Source of the DNA: Verrucomicrobiota bacterium
Lineage (GTDB): Bacteria; Verrucomicrobiota; Verrucomicrobiia; Limisphaerales; SIBE01
Direction: 5' to 3'
DNA length: 64,000 bases
Assembly (NCBI GenBank): GCA_016871515.1
Contig: VHDE01000008.1
Coordinates: forward strand, 1 to 64,000
Part shown: one piece after another, positions 43,158-55,471 of the stretch
How positions within the stretch are numbered: the first letter of the stretch is position 1
Layout: each line of letters starts with the position of its first letter
The notes under the pieces: model-generated
The model's input: the letters and a program-made list of their open reading frames with translations, nothing else
Database searches by the model: none
Told to the model about the DNA's origin: nothing
Program-made: the position numbers and the translations under genes

Positions 43158-43185
43158 TTCCGCGCCGGCAATTAGCGGTGCGGAA
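43158..43185 (+). promoter_or_regulatory. Hairpin in the rplJ-rplL spacer
   Basis: TTCCGCGCCG pairs fully with CGGTGCGGAA (one G-T), 8-nt loop, no T-run after it. In this 172-base spacer it may serve mRNA processing or adjust the higher rplL expression; this is inference. Confidence 0.45.
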
Positions 43186-43275
43186 GCACAAGACAAAACA
43201 AAGTAAATCGTCGGTTCGCGGGCTGCGAACTTAAAACTTCCTTAGCTGAGGAAGACGACGAGACTGAAAGGTAAT

Positions 43276-43665
43276 ATGGCAGATCTAGCAGCATTAGTTG
43301 AACAGTTGGGCAAGTTAACGGTCATTGAAACGGCAGAGTTGGTAAAGCAGCTGGAGACAGCTTGGGGTGTCACCGCTGCCGCTCCGGTCGCAGTAGCCGC
43401 CGCGGCGCCAGCAAGTGGCGCAGCTGCAGCACCAGCCGCCGAAGCTAAGACAGCATTTGATGTGATTTTGGCCTCGGTCCCGGCAGATAAGAAGATCGCC
43501 GTTATTAAGGCGGTCCGTGAAGTCAAGACGGGCTTGGGGCTGGCTGAAGCAAAGAAGCTCGTCGAAGAAGCGCCGAAACCGGTGTTGGAGGGGGCTAATA
43601 AGGCGGACTCGGATGCTGCCAAGAAGAAATTGGAAGAAGCAGGGGCGAAAGTTGAAGTTAAGTAA
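43276..43665 (+). CDS. rplL: 50S ribosomal protein L7/L12
   Basis: 129 residues: an N-terminal dimerisation helix, an Ala/Pro hinge, and the C-terminal factor-binding domain with [20 protein letters not shown] and [11 protein letters not shown]. It recruits translational GTPases, including both EF-G proteins encoded here. Confidence 0.97.
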   Translation: MADLAALVEQLGKLTVIETAELVKQLETAWGVTAAAPVAVAAAAPASGAAAAPAAEAKTAFDVILASVPADKKIAVIKAVREVKTGLGLAEAKKLVEEAPKPVLEGANKADSDAAKKKLEEAGAKVEVK

Positions 43666-43677
43666 ATATGGTTTATT

Positions 43678-43704
43678 GTGGCGGCGGACGTATTCCGTCG
43701 CCAC
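43678..43704 (+). promoter_or_regulatory. Hairpin in the rplL-rpoB spacer
   Basis: GTGGCGGCGGA pairs along its full length with TCCGTCGCCAC (one G-T), 5-nt loop, 12 bases after the rplL stop. No T-run follows. Its position matches the attenuator/RNase III region known in E. coli, which lowers rpoBC relative to rplL; a similar role here is inference. A second small stem (GCTGG/CCAGC) lies at 43842-43857. Confidence 0.5.
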
Positions 43705-43874
43705 AAGTTGGTCAGGCGGAACAGAACTGAATTGATAAAATAAGTCGAACGTTCCATCCAGAGGTAATTGAACTAGATTTGCCGGCACTTCTTGGGGACT
43801 CCCAAGGAGACCGGTATTGTGTCGTTATTGCTTAAAAACCGGCTGGTTTAGGCCAGCAAACATTTGAGGTCAAA

Positions 43875-46800
43875 ATGCCATCGCGAGCGTCAGAACGAAT
43901 TAATTTTGGTAAGATTAAAGAGATTATCGCTCCCCCAAATCTGATTGAGATACAGGTCAACTCTTACCATGAGTTCCTGCAAGCTGAAATAGCGCCGTCG
44001 AAACGGAAGAATCTCGGATTGCAAGCCGTGTTTACCGAGGTGTTTCCGATCGAGAGCTACGATGGTAAATCGGTTCTTGACTATCATAGCTATGAGATCG
44101 GTGAGCCAAAGCAGGATTGGCTCGAATGTCTTCGCGAGGGCATCACGTTCGGCGCGCCTCTGCACGTAACCTTTTTGCTAAAAGAAGAAAAAGGGACCAA
44201 GGAGGAGAAGGTTTTTATGGGTGAACTCCCTTTGATGACGCCACAAGGCACGTTTGTCATCAATGGAGCCGAGCGCGTTATCGTGAGCCAGTTGCATCGG
44301 TCGCCCGGTTTGGCCTTCGAAGCGACCCAGCATCCAAACGGTAAAACGCTCCATTCATTCCGAATTATTCCCGATCGCGGTTCCTGGTATGAAGCTCAGT
44401 TTGACACCAGCGATCTGCTTTATGTTTACCTCGACCGCAAGAAACGCCGCCGGAAGTTTTTGACCACCACGTTTTTTAGGGCGCTGGGTTATGGCTCGGA
44501 TGCTGACATTCTCAAGCTCTTCTACGAAATCGAGGAATTGCCGCTCAAGGAAGCTGAGAACCTTGATAATATTCAAAACAAAGTTCTCATTGAGGACGCG
44601 GTTGACCCAGACAAGGGCATCGTCGTGGCTCGCGCGTTTGAACCGCTTTCCAAAGCAGTCCTGAAACAGATTGCCGAGCTTGGGGTGACGAAGATTCGCG
44701 TTGTCGATACGACAGTCGATGACGGAATCATCATCAAGTGTCTCAAGAAGGATCCGACCAAGAACGAAGAAGAAGCCCTCAAAGATATTTATCGGCGCCT
44801 GCGACCTGGCGATCCTCCCACCGCCGCCAACGCGCGTGCGCTTATCAAGCGATTGTTTTTCGATCCCAAGCGCTATGATCTCGGCCGCGTCGGGCGTTAC
44901 AAAATCATGCAAAAACTGAGCCTCAAGGGAAATGAGGATTCTCGGATTCTCACTAAAGAAGACTTGGTCGCTGCGACTAAGTATCTGCTTCGACTCAAGA
45001 AAGGTGAGGGGACGTTGGACGACATCGATCACCTCGGCAGCCGTCGTATTCGAACGGTCGGTGAATTGCTGGCGAACCAATGCCGTGTTGGCTTGGCTCG
45101 AACGGAACGCCTGGTTAAAGAGCGCATGACGTTGTTCGATCAGGGGATGGACACGATGACGCCGCAGAAGCTGATCAATCCGAAGGCGCTCTCGGCGGTC
45201 GTGCGCGATTTCTTCGGTCGCAGCCAGCTGTCGCAGTTCATGGACCAAATCAATCCCCTGGCAGAGTTGACGCACAAGCGCCGGTTGTCTGCTCTTGGGC
45301 CTGGTGGTCTTTCGCGCGACCGCGCGGGTTTCGAAGTCCGCGACGTTCACCCGTCGCATTACGGCCGCATCTGTCCGGTCGAAACTCCGGAAGGACCCAA
45401 CATCGGACTCATTGCATCTTTGGCGACGTTTGCGCGCGTTAATGATTTCGGGTTCATTGAAACGCCTTATCGCAAAGTCGAAAAAGGCCGCGTCACCACT
45501 CACATTGATTACCTTACCGCGGATCGAGAGGAGTCCTTTATCGTCGCTCAGGCCAATGCGCCCATCGATGAAAAGGGGCATTTTCAGACGGACAAAGTCA
45601 TGTGTCGTTGCAAAGGCGACTTCATTGACGTTGAACCGGCGCGTGTGGATTACATGGACGTTTCGCCCAAACAACTGGTTTCGGTTGCTGCGGGACTGAT
45701 CCCGTTCCTCGAGCATGACGATGCGAATCGCGCTTTGATGGGTTCAAACATGCAACGCCAGGCCGTCCCGCTGTTAGTCACGGAAGCCCCGCTCGTCGCG
45801 ACGGGTTTGGAAGAGCGCGTGGCCCGTGATTCTCGCGCGGTTATTGTTTCCTATGAAGGCGGCAAAGTCGCTTCCGTTACCGGGAGCCAGATTATTATCA
45901 CGTCAGACGGAAAGCTCCCTGAAGGCAAGAAACGAATCAAACACGATCCCGCCGAAGGGGTTCACGTCCACAACGTCCGCAAATTCATGCGTTCGAATGC
46001 GGCCACGTGTATCAACCAGAAAATTCTGGTCGCGAAGGGCGACGCTGTGAAGAAGGGCCAGGTTATTGCGGATGGTCCGTGCACTGCGGGTGGCGAATTG
46101 GCGCTTGGCCGCAATGTGCTCTGCGCGTTCATGCCGTGGAACGGTTACAACTTCGAAGACGCGATTCTGATTAGTGAACGGATTGTTAAGGATGACATCT
46201 TCACTTCCATTCACATCGATGAATTTGAAGTCGGCGCGCGCGACACCAAACTCGGGCCTGAAGAAATCACGCGCGACATTCCTAACCTTGGCGAAGAAGC
46301 GCTCAAGAACTTGGGCACCGATGGTGTGATTCGGATCGGCGCCGAAGTTAAGCCGGGTGACATTTTGGTTGGCAAGATTACGCCGAAGAGTGAAACGGAA
46401 CTGGCGCCGGAAGAACGTCTCCTCCGCGCAATCTTTGGTGAAAAAGCCGCCGATGTTAAAGACACTTCGCTGAAAGTTCCCTCGGGAACGTACGGCATTG
46501 TCATGGACGTCAAGGTTTCCTCGAAGAAGGAAATTGATCGGGGCGCCGCGCGTGTTTCACCTTCGGAAGCGAAGAAACACGCGAAGCAGGTCGAAGAGGA
46601 ATACAAGACAAAGATCGACGAGTTGCGCGAGCAGCTGACCGAGGCTTTGAGCAACATTCTCCTCGGCGAAAAGATTCCGCTGGACGTCGTTAACTCTGAG
46701 ACGGGCGAAATCATTATTCCGGCGAATCGGAAGATCACCAAGACTCTGCTGCGCAAGTTGGCCGGCGTCTACGATCGGATCGAAATCGATCCATCTCCAA

Positions 46801-47696
46801 TTCGGAATAAGATCAACGAAATCATCGGCAGCTTCAAAAAGCGGTTTGATGATTTGCAAATGCAACACGACGAAGAAATGGAGCGCGTGGAAGCGGGCGA
46901 TGAAGTTGATCCCGGCATTATCAAGTCGGTCAAAGTGTATATCGCGTCCAAGCGCAAGCTTTCGGTTGGCGACAAGATGGCAGGCCGTCACGGGAACAAG
47001 GGTGTCGTGGCCAAGATCGTTCCTGAAGAGGACATGCCATTCCTCGCCGACGGCACGGCTGTCGATATCGTGTTGAATCCGCTGGGCGTTCCATCGCGCA
47101 TGAACGTCGGTCAAGTGTTGGAAACCCATTTGGGTTGGGCGGCGAAGCTGTTAGGCCTTCGCTTTTCGACGCCGGTCTTTGACGGAATCAAGGAGAAGGA
47201 CATCCGGGTTTATCTCAAAGACGCCAAGTTGCCCGAGCACGGCAAGACGATGTTGTATGACGGTCGGACGGGCGAAGCGTTCGATCAGGAAATTGTGGTG
47301 GGCTACATCTACATGATGAAGCTTGGCCACTTGGTCGCGGACAAGATTCATGCGCGCGCGGTCGGGCCGTATTCACTGGTCACTCAGCAACCGCTCGGTG
47401 GCAAGGCCCAGTACGGCGGCCAGCGCTTCGGGGAAATGGAAGTGTGGGCCATGGAAGCTTATGGTTCCGCGTACACCTTGCAGGAATTGCTCACGGTCAA
47501 ATCGGACGACGTGCAGGGCCGCACGCGGATTTATGAAAGCATCGTGAAAGGTGACAACTCGTTGGAAGCCGGCGTGCCGGAATCATTCAACGTGCTGGTC
47601 AAGGAAATGCAATCGCTCGGCTTGGACGTGAAGGTTGGTTATTCCAACCCAATCGATCAGCCGGCGCAACCAGCGGCTTTAACTGCTCTCGCTTAA
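43875..47696 (+). CDS. rpoB: DNA-directed RNA polymerase subunit beta
   Basis: 1273 residues. The rifampicin region [20 protein letters not shown] and [11 protein letters not shown] is wild-type in type, without obvious resistance changes. [34 protein letters not shown] and the C-terminal [20 protein letters not shown] (beta clamp contact) are present. No large lineage insert is evident. Confidence 0.98.
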   Translation: MPSRASERINFGKIKEIIAPPNLIEIQVNSYHEFLQAEIAPSKRKNLGLQAVFTEVFPIESYDGKSVLDYHSYEIGEPKQDWLECLREGITFGAPLHVTFLLKEEKGTKEEKVFMGELPLMTPQGTFVINGAERVIVSQLHRSPGLAFEATQHPNGKTLHSFRIIPDRGSWYEAQFDTSDLLYVYLDRKKRRRKFLTTTFFRALGYGSDADILKLFYEIEELPLKEAENLDNIQNKVLIEDAVDPDKGIVVARAFEPLSKAVLKQIAELGVTKIRVVDTTVDDGIIIKCLKKDPTKNEEEALKDIYRRLRPGDPPTAANARALIKRLFFDPKRYDLGRVGRYKIMQKLSLKGNEDSRILTKEDLVAATKYLLRLKKGEGTLDDIDHLGSRRIRTVGELLANQCRVGLARTERLVKERMTLFDQGMDTMTPQKLINPKALSAVVRDFFGRSQLSQFMDQINPLAELTHKRRLSALGPGGLSRDRAGFEVRDVHPSHYGRICPVETPEGPNIGLIASLATFARVNDFGFIETPYRKVEKGRVTTHIDYLTADREESFIVAQANAPIDEKGHFQTDKVMCRCKGDFIDVEPARVDYMDVSPKQLVSVAAGLIPFLEHDDANRALMGSNMQRQAVPLLVTEAPLVATGLEERVARDSRAVIVSYEGGKVASVTGSQIIITSDGKLPEGKKRIKHDPAEGVHVHNVRKFMRSNAATCINQKILVAKGDAVKKGQVIADGPCTAGGELALGRNVLCAFMPWNGYNFEDAILISERIVKDDIFTSIHIDEFEVGARDTKLGPEEITRDIPNLGEEALKNLGTDGVIRIGAEVKPGDILVGKITPKSETELAPEERLLRAIFGEKAADVKDTSLKVPSGTYGIVMDVKVSSKKEIDRGAARVSPSEAKKHAKQVEEEYKTKIDELREQLTEALSNILLGEKIPLDVVNSETGEIIIPANRKITKTLLRKLAGVYDRIEIDPSPIRNKINEIIGSFKKRFDDLQMQHDEEMERVEAGDEVDPGIIKSVKVYIASKRKLSVGDKMAGRHGNKGVVAKIVPEEDMPFLADGTAVDIVLNPLGVPSRMNVGQVLETHLGWAAKLLGLRFSTPVFDGIKEKDIRVYLKDAKLPEHGKTMLYDGRTGEAFDQEIVVGYIYMMKLGHLVADKIHARAVGPYSLVTQQPLGGKAQYGGQRFGEMEVWAMEAYGSAYTLQELLTVKSDDVQGRTRIYESIVKGDNSLEAGVPESFNVLVKEMQSLGLDVKVGYSNPIDQPAQPAALTALA

Positions 47697-47719
47697 ACAA
47701 GTTTAACGATTTCTTTTTT

Positions 47720-50700
47720 ATGATTAGCACCAAAGAATCCGCACGTGAATTGCTCGGTCTCGACAAGGTCAATCTAGTCGATTACGTCGCCATCACCGTT
47801 GCGTCGCCGGAATCGATTCGTTCCTGGTCCAAGGGCGAAGTGAAGAACCCCGAGACGATCAACTATCGCACGTTCAAACCTGAGAAAGGCGGATTGTTCT
47901 GTGAACGTATTTTCGGCCCCGTCAAGGATTGGGAGTGCTCCTGCGGAAAGTACAAGCGCATCAAACATCGCGGTGTGGTTTGCGATCGCTGCGGTGTCGA
48001 AGTGACCTTGTCGCGCGTGCGTCGCGAGCGCATGGGACACATTGAACTGGCTGTCCCGGTTTCGCATATCTGGTTCTTCAAATGCATGCCGTCGCGCATC
48101 GGATTGATGCTCGACATGACCGCGCGGAATCTCGAACGGGTGATTTATTACGAAGATTATCTCGTGATCGATCCGGCCTCGACGCCGCTCAAGCAGCACC
48201 AACTGTTGAGCGAATTGGAATATCGCGAGGCGAAAGAAACGTACGGCCCCGACGCATTCCTGGCCAAGATGGGCGCCGAGGCTGTGCGCGAGGCTCTGTC
48301 GAATGTCGATTTGCAGAAACAAATCAATCAGTTGCAGGTCGCCATGACGGAAACCAAGAGCAAGCAGATTCGGAAGAAAATCGCCAAGCGCATCAAGCTG
48401 TTTCAAGGGTTCATCAGCTCGAAGAGCCGCCCCGAATGGATGATCTTGACGGTGCTTCCAGTCATCCCGCCGGACCTGCGTCCCCTCGTTCCTTTGGAAG
48501 GCGGACGGTTTGCCACCTCCGATCTCAATGATTTGTATCGGCGCGTCATCAATCGCAACAACCGGTTGAAGAACCTTCTCCAGCTTAAGACGCCCGAAGT
48601 CATCATTCGAAACGAGAAACGGATGCTGCAGGAAGCCGTGGATGCCTTGTTCGATAACGGCCGCCATGGTCGAGCGGTGACGGGTGCGGGCAATCGACCG
48701 CTCAAATCTCTTAGCGACATGCTAAAGGGGAAGAGCGGGCGCTTCCGCCAAAACCTCCTCGGCAAACGCGTCGATTATTCAGGTCGATCAGTGATCGTGA
48801 TCGGGCCGGAGTTGAGACTTCATCAATGTGGTTTGCCCAAAAAGATGGCGCTGGTGCTGTTCGAGCCGTTCATTATCCGGCGGCTCAAGGAATTTGGCTA
48901 TGTGCATACCGTGCGTTCGGCCAAGAAAATGATCGAACGTCAATCGCCGGAAGTTTGGGATATTTTGGAAGAAGTGACGAAAGGACATCCCGTTCTGTTG
49001 AACCGCGCGCCGACGCTGCACCGCCTGTCGATCCAGGCCTTCGAGCCGGTGTTGATCGAAGGAGAAGCGATTCGCATTCATCCGCTGGTTTGCACGGCTT
49101 ACAACGCAGACTTCGATGGCGATCAGATGGCCGTCCATGTGCCACTTTCGGTCGAGTCGCAAATGGAGGCGCGGCTGCTGATGATGGCGCCGAACAACAT
49201 TTTCAGTCCTTCGAGCGGCAAACCAATTATGACGCCGACGCAGGACATCACGCTTGGTTGCTATTATCTGACGGCGAATCCCCGCGCAGATGGAACCGGG
49301 CAAAATGGCGACCGAACGAAACTCTTCGCCTCCAAGAGCGAAGTTATCTTTGCTCACAGTGATGACGCTGTCGGCACGCACGAGAAAATTCGATTGGCCA
49401 ACCCGGACCTAGGTCAAAAGACGGTTTATGGAGACCAGGAAAAGAAAGTCATCGAGACAACGGTTGGCCGCGTCATTTTCAGCGAAATCTGGCCGCCGGA
49501 GCTCGGATTTCCCAACAAGGTCATTGGCAAATCACAAATCGGCGAATTGATTTGGAATTGCTACAAATTCTGCGGGCACGAAAAGACGGTTGCCACGTTG
49601 GACAAACTCAAAGAGCTTGGCTTCTACGAAGCGACTCGCGCCGGCGTGTCCATCGGAATTGACGACATGATCATTCCGAAAGAAAAGACGCACGAGATCG
49701 AGGGCGCGCAAAAGCAAATTGGCGATGTCGAGAAGCAGTATCGCAAGGGCGTTATTACTCCGGGCGAACGCTACAACAAGGTCATTGATATTTGGACGCA
49801 TTGCACCGACCAAATCGCCAACGTCATGCTGCGCACCTTGGAAAACAACCAAGGCAAGCGCGAGTACAACCCGGTTTGGTTAATGGTCGACTCAGGCGCG
49901 CGAGGCAATCGCCAGCAAGTCCGGCAGCTGGCCGGCGTGCGCGGGCTGATGGCCAAGCCGTCGGGTGACATTATCGAAAAACCGATCCTCTCGAACTTTC
50001 GCGAAGGTCTCACCGTGCTCGAATACTTCATTTCGACGCACGGCGCGCGCAAAGGGTTGGCAGATACCGCGCTCAAGACGGCCGACTCAGGATACATGAC
50101 GCGCAAATTGGTAGACGTCGCTCAGGATGTAATCATTCGTGAGGACGATTGCGGAACGACCAACGGCATTTGGGTGCAGTCGATTTATGAAGGTGAAGAT
50201 GAAGTGGTCAAGTTGAGCGAGAGATTGGTGGGGCGCTTCAGTTGCGATGACCTTTCCCACCCGACTGATCCGAAGAAGAAAATCGTCAAAGCCAATGAGG
50301 AGATCGACGAAGTTAAGGCCAAGGCTATTGAAAAGTCAGGCATCGAAAAAGTGAAGATACGTTCGGTGCTCACCTGCGAAAGCAAGCACGGCATTTGCGT
50401 CGGTTGCTACGGACGCAATTTAGCAACCGGTCATTTGGTCAAATTAGGTGAGGCCGTGGGCATCATTGCGGCACAATCTATCGGCGAGCCCGGCACGCAG
50501 TTGACGATGCGCACGTTCCACATCGGTGGAACTGCGTCCCAGGTCTTCAAACAGCCGCAGATCAAAGCGAAGTACGACGGCGTGGTGCGCTACAATGACC
50601 TCCGTTTGGTCGAGCTGGAGGACGGCAACAACATCGTCCTAAACAAAAATGGATCGATCTCGATTCTGGCTGATGACGGCCGTGAGTTGGAAACTCATAA

Positions 50701-51853
50701 CGTTGTGATAGGCGCCGTCATCGCGGTATCCAATAATGGCAAGGTCAAACGCGGTGACACCTTCGTGCAATGGGACCCATATAACGTCCCGATTCTCTCC
50801 GAGAAAGCGGGTCGAATTCAGTTCCACGACATCATCGAAGGTGTGACGATGAAACAAGAGGTCGATGAAACGACCGGCCAGGAAGCGAAAGTTATCATCG
50901 AGCACAAAGAAGATTTGCATCCGCAAATCATCATCACGGATGAAAAGGGCGAGCCCGTCGCAAACTATCCAATTCCTTCGGGAGCGCACATTGTTGTGAA
51001 TGAAAGCGACAAGATTGTCGCTGGAACGCTCATGGCCAAGACGCCGCGCAAGACTTCGAAGACGAAAGATATTACCGGTGGTTTGCCTCGCGTCGCAGAA
51101 CTGTTTGAAGCGCGCCGTCCGAAAGATGCAGCCGAGATCTCGAAGATCGATGGCATCGTTGATTTCGGGCCAAGTGTCCGCGGCAAACGAACGATTCTGA
51201 TCAAGGATCCTCAAACCAGCCTCGAAGAAGAGCACCTGATTCCGATTGGCAAGCACGTCATTGTGTTCAAGGGGGACTTCGTCAAGAAAGGACAGCAATT
51301 GACCGAAGGGCCGGTTGTGCCGCATGAGATTCTGGACGTCTGCGGGCCCCAGGAATTGCAGGAGCACCTCGTCAACGAAGTGCAGGAGGTTTACCGGCTG
51401 CAAGGCGTCACGATCAATGACAAGCACATTGAGATCATTGTCCGCCAGATGTTGCGCAAAGTGCGCATCACGGAGCCCGGTGACACGACGTTCCTTTGGG
51501 GCGAACAGATCGACAAGATTGCGTTCGAGAACGAAAATCAGCGCGTCGAGAAGATGGGCGGCAAACCGGCCGAAGCGCAGCCTGTGTTGTTGGGCATCAC
51601 GAAGGCCTCCTTGGAAACCGAAAGTTTTCTGAGCGCCGCGTCGTTCCAGGACACAACGCGTGTCCTTACGGAAGCCGCGACGATGGGCAAGGTCGATCAT
51701 CTGCGCGGTTTCAAAGAGAACGTCATCATGGGGCACATCATCCCGGCTGGGACGGGCTTCAACCGCCACCGGAAAGTGCAACTGAAACCTCTCGTTGAGG
51801 AGTTGCCTGTGGAAGAGCCGAATCCTTTAGTGGATGAACCAATGGTCAGCTAA
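47720..51853 (+). CDS. rpoC: DNA-directed RNA polymerase subunit beta'
   Basis: 1377 residues. N-terminal zinc site [20 protein letters not shown], the catalytic [16 protein letters not shown] (three Mg-binding Asp), the second zinc site near [13 protein letters not shown] and the trigger loop [11 protein letters not shown]. 23 bases after rpoB. Confidence 0.98.
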   Translation: MISTKESARELLGLDKVNLVDYVAITVASPESIRSWSKGEVKNPETINYRTFKPEKGGLFCERIFGPVKDWECSCGKYKRIKHRGVVCDRCGVEVTLSRVRRERMGHIELAVPVSHIWFFKCMPSRIGLMLDMTARNLERVIYYEDYLVIDPASTPLKQHQLLSELEYREAKETYGPDAFLAKMGAEAVREALSNVDLQKQINQLQVAMTETKSKQIRKKIAKRIKLFQGFISSKSRPEWMILTVLPVIPPDLRPLVPLEGGRFATSDLNDLYRRVINRNNRLKNLLQLKTPEVIIRNEKRMLQEAVDALFDNGRHGRAVTGAGNRPLKSLSDMLKGKSGRFRQNLLGKRVDYSGRSVIVIGPELRLHQCGLPKKMALVLFEPFIIRRLKEFGYVHTVRSAKKMIERQSPEVWDILEEVTKGHPVLLNRAPTLHRLSIQAFEPVLIEGEAIRIHPLVCTAYNADFDGDQMAVHVPLSVESQMEARLLMMAPNNIFSPSSGKPIMTPTQDITLGCYYLTANPRADGTGQNGDRTKLFASKSEVIFAHSDDAVGTHEKIRLANPDLGQKTVYGDQEKKVIETTVGRVIFSEIWPPELGFPNKVIGKSQIGELIWNCYKFCGHEKTVATLDKLKELGFYEATRAGVSIGIDDMIIPKEKTHEIEGAQKQIGDVEKQYRKGVITPGERYNKVIDIWTHCTDQIANVMLRTLENNQGKREYNPVWLMVDSGARGNRQQVRQLAGVRGLMAKPSGDIIEKPILSNFREGLTVLEYFISTHGARKGLADTALKTADSGYMTRKLVDVAQDVIIREDDCGTTNGIWVQSIYEGEDEVVKLSERLVGRFSCDDLSHPTDPKKKIVKANEEIDEVKAKAIEKSGIEKVKIRSVLTCESKHGICVGCYGRNLATGHLVKLGEAVGIIAAQSIGEPGTQLTMRTFHIGGTASQVFKQPQIKAKYDGVVRYNDLRLVELEDGNNIVLNKNGSISILADDGRELETHNVVIGAVIAVSNNGKVKRGDTFVQWDPYNVPILSEKAGRIQFHDIIEGVTMKQEVDETTGQEAKVIIEHKEDLHPQIIITDEKGEPVANYPIPSGAHIVVNESDKIVAGTLMAKTPRKTSKTKDITGGLPRVAELFEARRPKDAAEISKIDGIVDFGPSVRGKRTILIKDPQTSLEEEHLIPIGKHVIVFKGDFVKKGQQLTEGPVVPHEILDVCGPQELQEHLVNEVQEVYRLQGVTINDKHIEIIVRQMLRKVRITEPGDTTFLWGEQIDKIAFENENQRVEKMGGKPAEAQPVLLGITKASLETESFLSAASFQDTTRVLTEAATMGKVDHLRGFKENVIMGHIIPAGTGFNRHRKVQLKPLVEELPVEEPNPLVDEPMVS

Positions 51854-51983
51854 GAAATGGGCGTAAGAACTCAAAAAATTGTTCAAATACTTGTTGCAAC
51901 CGAGAGGTCCTTTGTTAATACTCGCGCTCCGTTTCTCCAGAGTTTAGGAAATGGTGTGGAAGTACGGAAATTGGATAGCTGCG

Positions 51984-52388
51984 ATGCCGACAATTAATCA
52001 ACTCGTCCGTAAAGGGCGAAACAAACTGAAGTATAAATCCAAGTCGCCCGCCTTGGAAAATGCGCCGTTTCGCCGCGGCGTTTGTGTCCAGGTCATGACC
52101 CGTACCCCCAAAAAGCCGAACTCGGCGATGCGGAAAGTGGCGAAGGTGCGTTTGACGAATGGGTATGAAGTGATAGCGTACATTCCGGACGAGGGACACA
52201 ACCTACAGGAGCACTCGATTGTTTTAGTGCGTGGCGGGCGTGTGAAAGACCTTCCTGGGGTTCGGTACCACATCGTTCGTGGCACTCTAGATGCCGCTGG
52301 CGTGGAAAAGCGGCGAGTGAGCCGATCCAAGTACGGGGTCAAGCGGCCCAAGGCAGCCAAGGCGGCTGCCGCCGCAGCGAGCAAGTAG
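51984..52388 (+). CDS. rpsL: 30S ribosomal protein S12
   Basis: 134 residues from ATG 51984 ([12 protein letters not shown]), the standard start; the longer open frame is not supported. Decoding-centre segments [15 protein letters not shown] and [15 protein letters not shown] have the wild-type lysines linked to streptomycin sensitivity. An Ala-rich tail (KAAAAAASK) is added. It is 130 bases after rpoC; that gap has no gene and may carry a promoter (TTGCAA/TAATAC at about 51890-51920), which is weak. Confidence 0.97.
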   Translation: MPTINQLVRKGRNKLKYKSKSPALENAPFRRGVCVQVMTRTPKKPNSAMRKVAKVRLTNGYEVIAYIPDEGHNLQEHSIVLVRGGRVKDLPGVRYHIVRGTLDAAGVEKRRVSRSKYGVKRPKAAKAAAAAASK

Positions 52389-52401
52389 TTGAATTGATTT
52401 T

Positions 52402-52875
52402 ATGTCGAGACGCCGCCAAGCCGTGAAGAGAGGTGTGTCTGAGGACGCGAAGTTCCACAGCACGCTCGTCTCACGATTAGTGAACGTGGTCATGCAGTGT
52501 GGCAAGAAAAGCGTTGCGCAAAGGATTGTCTACGGAACGTTCGACCGAATCGTCGAAAAGAATCCGAATGCCAACCCGCTCGAGATTTTGCAGCGCGCGG
52601 TTGACAACGCGAAGCCACGCTTGGAAGTTAAGGCCCGTCGCGTTGGCGGCGCGACCTACCAAGTGCCTGTGGAAGCAGCGCCAGATCGGCAGTTAGCGCT
52701 GGCTTTGCGGTGGTTGGTTGATTTTGCGGACGCGCGCAAAGGGATTGCCATGAAAGAGGCATTGGCTGCCGAAATCATGGATGCCTACCAAGGCCAGGGA
52801 AATGCGATCCGAAAACGCGATGAAGTGCACAAGATGGCGCAAGCCAATAAAGCTTTCGCTCACTTCCGCTGGTAG
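52402..52875 (+). CDS. rpsG: 30S ribosomal protein S7
   Basis: 157 residues. Nucleates the 30S head. MSRRRQAVKRGVSEDAKFHS, the conserved PRLEVKARRVGGATYQVPVE and the C-terminal KMAQANKAFAHFRW match the family. 13 bases after rpsL. Confidence 0.97.
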   Translation: MSRRRQAVKRGVSEDAKFHSTLVSRLVNVVMQCGKKSVAQRIVYGTFDRIVEKNPNANPLEILQRAVDNAKPRLEVKARRVGGATYQVPVEAAPDRQLALALRWLVDFADARKGIAMKEALAAEIMDAYQGQGNAIRKRDEVHKMAQANKAFAHFRW

Positions 52876-52894
52876 TTAATTACAATTTTAAATC

Positions 52895-52926
52895 GCCCCG
52901 AAGGCTAGCAAATCGGGGCATTTTTA
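52895..52926 (+). terminator. Intrinsic terminator between rpsG and fusA
   Basis: GCCCCGA (52895-52901), 11-nt loop, TCGGGGC (52913-52919), then ATTTTTATT. It should partly end the rpsLG transcript and requires a fusA promoter or read-through downstream. Confidence 0.8.
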
Positions 52927-52952
52927 TTCTCTGAGAGACTGAGATAATTAGA

Positions 52953-55130
52953 ATGGAAGCAGTAATGGACAAACCGAAGTCGGTGAATTCACCCGACCGG
53001 CAATATTCGATGGAGCGGACGCGCAACATCGGCATTGCCGCGCATATTGACGCTGGCAAGACGACGACTACCGAGCGCATCCTGTTTTACACTGGCCTCA
53101 TCCACAAAATGGGCGATGTCGATGACGGCAATACGGTCACAGACTGGATGGAACAGGAGCGGGAGCGCGGCATCACCATCACTTCGGCCGCGACCACCTG
53201 TTATTGGACGCAAAAGGAAGATGGCATCGGCAAGAGCTTTGTCGAGGTGCCCCATCGAATCAATATCATTGATACTCCAGGGCACGTCGATTTCACAGCG
53301 GAGGTCGAGCGATCCATGCGCGTGCTGGACGGCGCCGTGGCCGTTTTCTGCGGTGTCGCCGGAGTTCAGCCGCAATCTGAGACGGTCTGGCGGCAGGCGA
53401 CGAAGTATAAAGTGCCGCGAATCGCGTTCGTGAACAAAATGGATCGCACGGGCGCGAACTTCGAAAACGCAGTTTCCGAAATGCGCAAGAAGCTGGGCGC
53501 TTATGCGTATCCGGTCGTAATTCCTATCGGCAAAGAAGATTATTTCAGGGGCGTGATCGATGTCATCAATCAGAAGGCCATCATTTATGATATGTCGGAT
53601 GAAGTCGGCCTTAAGTATCAGGTGGCCGAGATTCCGAACGAAGACAAGGAGCGAGCAAAGTTTGCTTTGGACGAATTGATCGATGCCGTTGCCAATAAGG
53701 ACGACGAGATTGCTGAACTGGTGATTGAGGAAAAGCCGATTGAATCGCTCGTGCTCAAACAGGCCATTCGTCGTTTGACTTGCAAGATCGAGATGGTTCC
53801 GGTGTTGTGCGGCTCCGCGTTTAAAAAGCGCGGCGTTCAACCTTTGGTCGATGCGGTGATTGATTACTTGCCGTCGCCTCTGGATGTGCCCCCCGCTGTC
53901 GGCGAAGAACCAGGCAATGCCGAGAATCGTATCGAGGTTAACTCGGACGACAACGGCAAATTCTGTTCGTTGGCTTTCAAGCTTTGGACTGATCCATATG
54001 TTGGCAAGTTAGTGTTCTTCCGCGTTTACCGCGGGATGCTGAGCAAGGGCGACATCATTTACAATCCGCGGACGCGCAAACGCGAGCGAGTGAGCCGCGT
54101 GATGATGATTCAAGCCGACAAACGGATTGAAGTGGAAACCACGTACGCCGGTGATATCGCGGCCTTGGTCGGTTTGAAGAATATTACGACGGGCGATACG
54201 CTTTGCGACGAGGATTTTCCAATTCTTCTTGAGCCGCCGACATTCCCTGAGCCCGTCATCTCGATGGCGGTTGAGCCGAAGACGAAAGCGGACCGCGACA
54301 AAATGTCTGAAGGCCTGCAGCGGCTGGCCGAAGAGGATCCGACTTTCCGTTGTTTCACGAACGAAGAAACCGGACAGCTAATCATCGCGGGAATGGGCGA
54401 GCTTCACCTGGAAATTATTCGTGATCGTCTGTTCCGTGAGTTCAAAGTCGAAGCTAATGCGGGCGCGCCGCAAATTGCCTATCGCGAAACGATCACAAGA
54501 CCAGCGGAAGGCGAAGGCAAATTCATTCGGCAATCCGGCGGCCGAGGCCAATACGGTCATGCGTTGATCAAGATTGGGCCGAACGAACGCGGCAAAGGCG
54601 TCGAGATCGAAAATGAAATCGTGGGCGGAGCGATTCCAAAGGAATACATCCCGGCAGTAATCGACGGTGTGAATGAGGCGATCCTAAGCGGAGTGCTGGC
54701 GGGTTACCAAATGGTGGATGTTAAGGTCGCGATTGTCGACGGAACGTTCCATGAAGTCGATTCGAGCGAATTGGCGTTCAAGATGGCCGGTATTTTCGCC
54801 CTCAAGGATGCGGTCAAGAAGGCAAATCCCGTCTTGCTCGAACCGATCATGAAGGTCGAGGTTACGACGCCGGACGAATATCAAGGCGATTTGCTGGGAG
54901 ATTTGAATCGCCGGCGAGGCAAAATTCAAACAATTGAAGCGAAAAACAACGCCACCTATCTTTATGCTGAGGTGCCGCTAGCCGAAATGTTCGGTTACGC
55001 GACTGCGATCCGCTCCTTATCGAAAGGCCGCGCAGCCTATTCGATGGAGCCGTCGCACTTCGAGCAGGTGCCCAACAGCATTGTGGCGGCAATTCTGGAT
55101 TCCGCGAAACCGAAACCAGCGCGCGCTTAG
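52953..55130 (+). CDS. fusA: Elongation factor G
   Basis: 725 residues (or 721 from Met5). Canonical EF-G, driving translocation. [29 protein letters not shown] with the catalytic His, NKMDRTG (intact NKxD), domain [16 protein letters not shown] few extra N-terminal residues ([19 protein letters not shown]) precede the usual start. It contrasts with the paralogue at 16797-18881, which lacks both the His and the NKxD. Confidence 0.97.
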   Translation: MEAVMDKPKSVNSPDRQYSMERTRNIGIAAHIDAGKTTTTERILFYTGLIHKMGDVDDGNTVTDWMEQERERGITITSAATTCYWTQKEDGIGKSFVEVPHRINIIDTPGHVDFTAEVERSMRVLDGAVAVFCGVAGVQPQSETVWRQATKYKVPRIAFVNKMDRTGANFENAVSEMRKKLGAYAYPVVIPIGKEDYFRGVIDVINQKAIIYDMSDEVGLKYQVAEIPNEDKERAKFALDELIDAVANKDDEIAELVIEEKPIESLVLKQAIRRLTCKIEMVPVLCGSAFKKRGVQPLVDAVIDYLPSPLDVPPAVGEEPGNAENRIEVNSDDNGKFCSLAFKLWTDPYVGKLVFFRVYRGMLSKGDIIYNPRTRKRERVSRVMMIQADKRIEVETTYAGDIAALVGLKNITTGDTLCDEDFPILLEPPTFPEPVISMAVEPKTKADRDKMSEGLQRLAEEDPTFRCFTNEETGQLIIAGMGELHLEIIRDRLFREFKVEANAGAPQIAYRETITRPAEGEGKFIRQSGGRGQYGHALIKIGPNERGKGVEIENEIVGGAIPKEYIPAVIDGVNEAILSGVLAGYQMVDVKVAIVDGTFHEVDSSELAFKMAGIFALKDAVKKANPVLLEPIMKVEVTTPDEYQGDLLGDLNRRRGKIQTIEAKNNATYLYAEVPLAEMFGYATAIRSLSKGRAAYSMEPSHFEQVPNSIVAAILDSAKPKPARA

Positions 55131-55157
55131 GAAACCAAACTTTAACTGTTCTTTGAT

Positions 55158-55466
55158 ATGGCAGGACAACGGATACGCATTCGGCTTAAGGCTTATGACC
55201 ATCGGGTCATAGACCAATCAGCCCACGATATTGTCGAGACGGTAAAACGGACTGGTGCTCGAGTCGCTGGGCCGATTCCCCTGCCAACTCGAATTGAACG
55301 GTTCACGGTACAGCGTTCCCCTCATGCGGACAAGAAGTCGCATGAAACCTTTGAGCAGCGCACGCACAAGCGTTTGCTCGACATCATCGATCCCACGGCC
55401 AAAACGGTGGACGAACTCAAAAAGTTGAATCTGCCCGCCGGGGTTGACATCACCATTAAGATATAA
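55158..55466 (+). CDS. rpsJ: 30S ribosomal protein S10
   Basis: 102 residues: [20 protein letters not shown], then [20 protein letters not shown] and [19 protein letters not shown]. First gene of the S10 cluster; also the NusE antitermination factor that contacts NusG. 27 bases after fusA. Confidence 0.98.
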   Translation: MAGQRIRIRLKAYDHRVIDQSAHDIVETVKRTGARVAGPIPLPTRIERFTVQRSPHADKKSHETFEQRTHKRLLDIIDPTAKTVDELKKLNLPAGVDITIKI

Positions 55467-55471
55467 AGGCT

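Noticed and set aside
44355-45716. 453-codon minus-strand frame within rpoB
   Set aside because: Antisense to highly conserved RNA polymerase sequence; no family resemblance.
43875-51853. Rifampicin or streptomycin resistance changes in rpoB and rpsL
   Set aside because: The resistance-determining segments of both proteins read as wild type at the positions I can recognise.
51854-51983. A firm promoter ahead of rpsL
   Set aside because: TTGCAA and TAATAC are 16 bases apart but both match the consensus weakly; mentioned only as a possibility.
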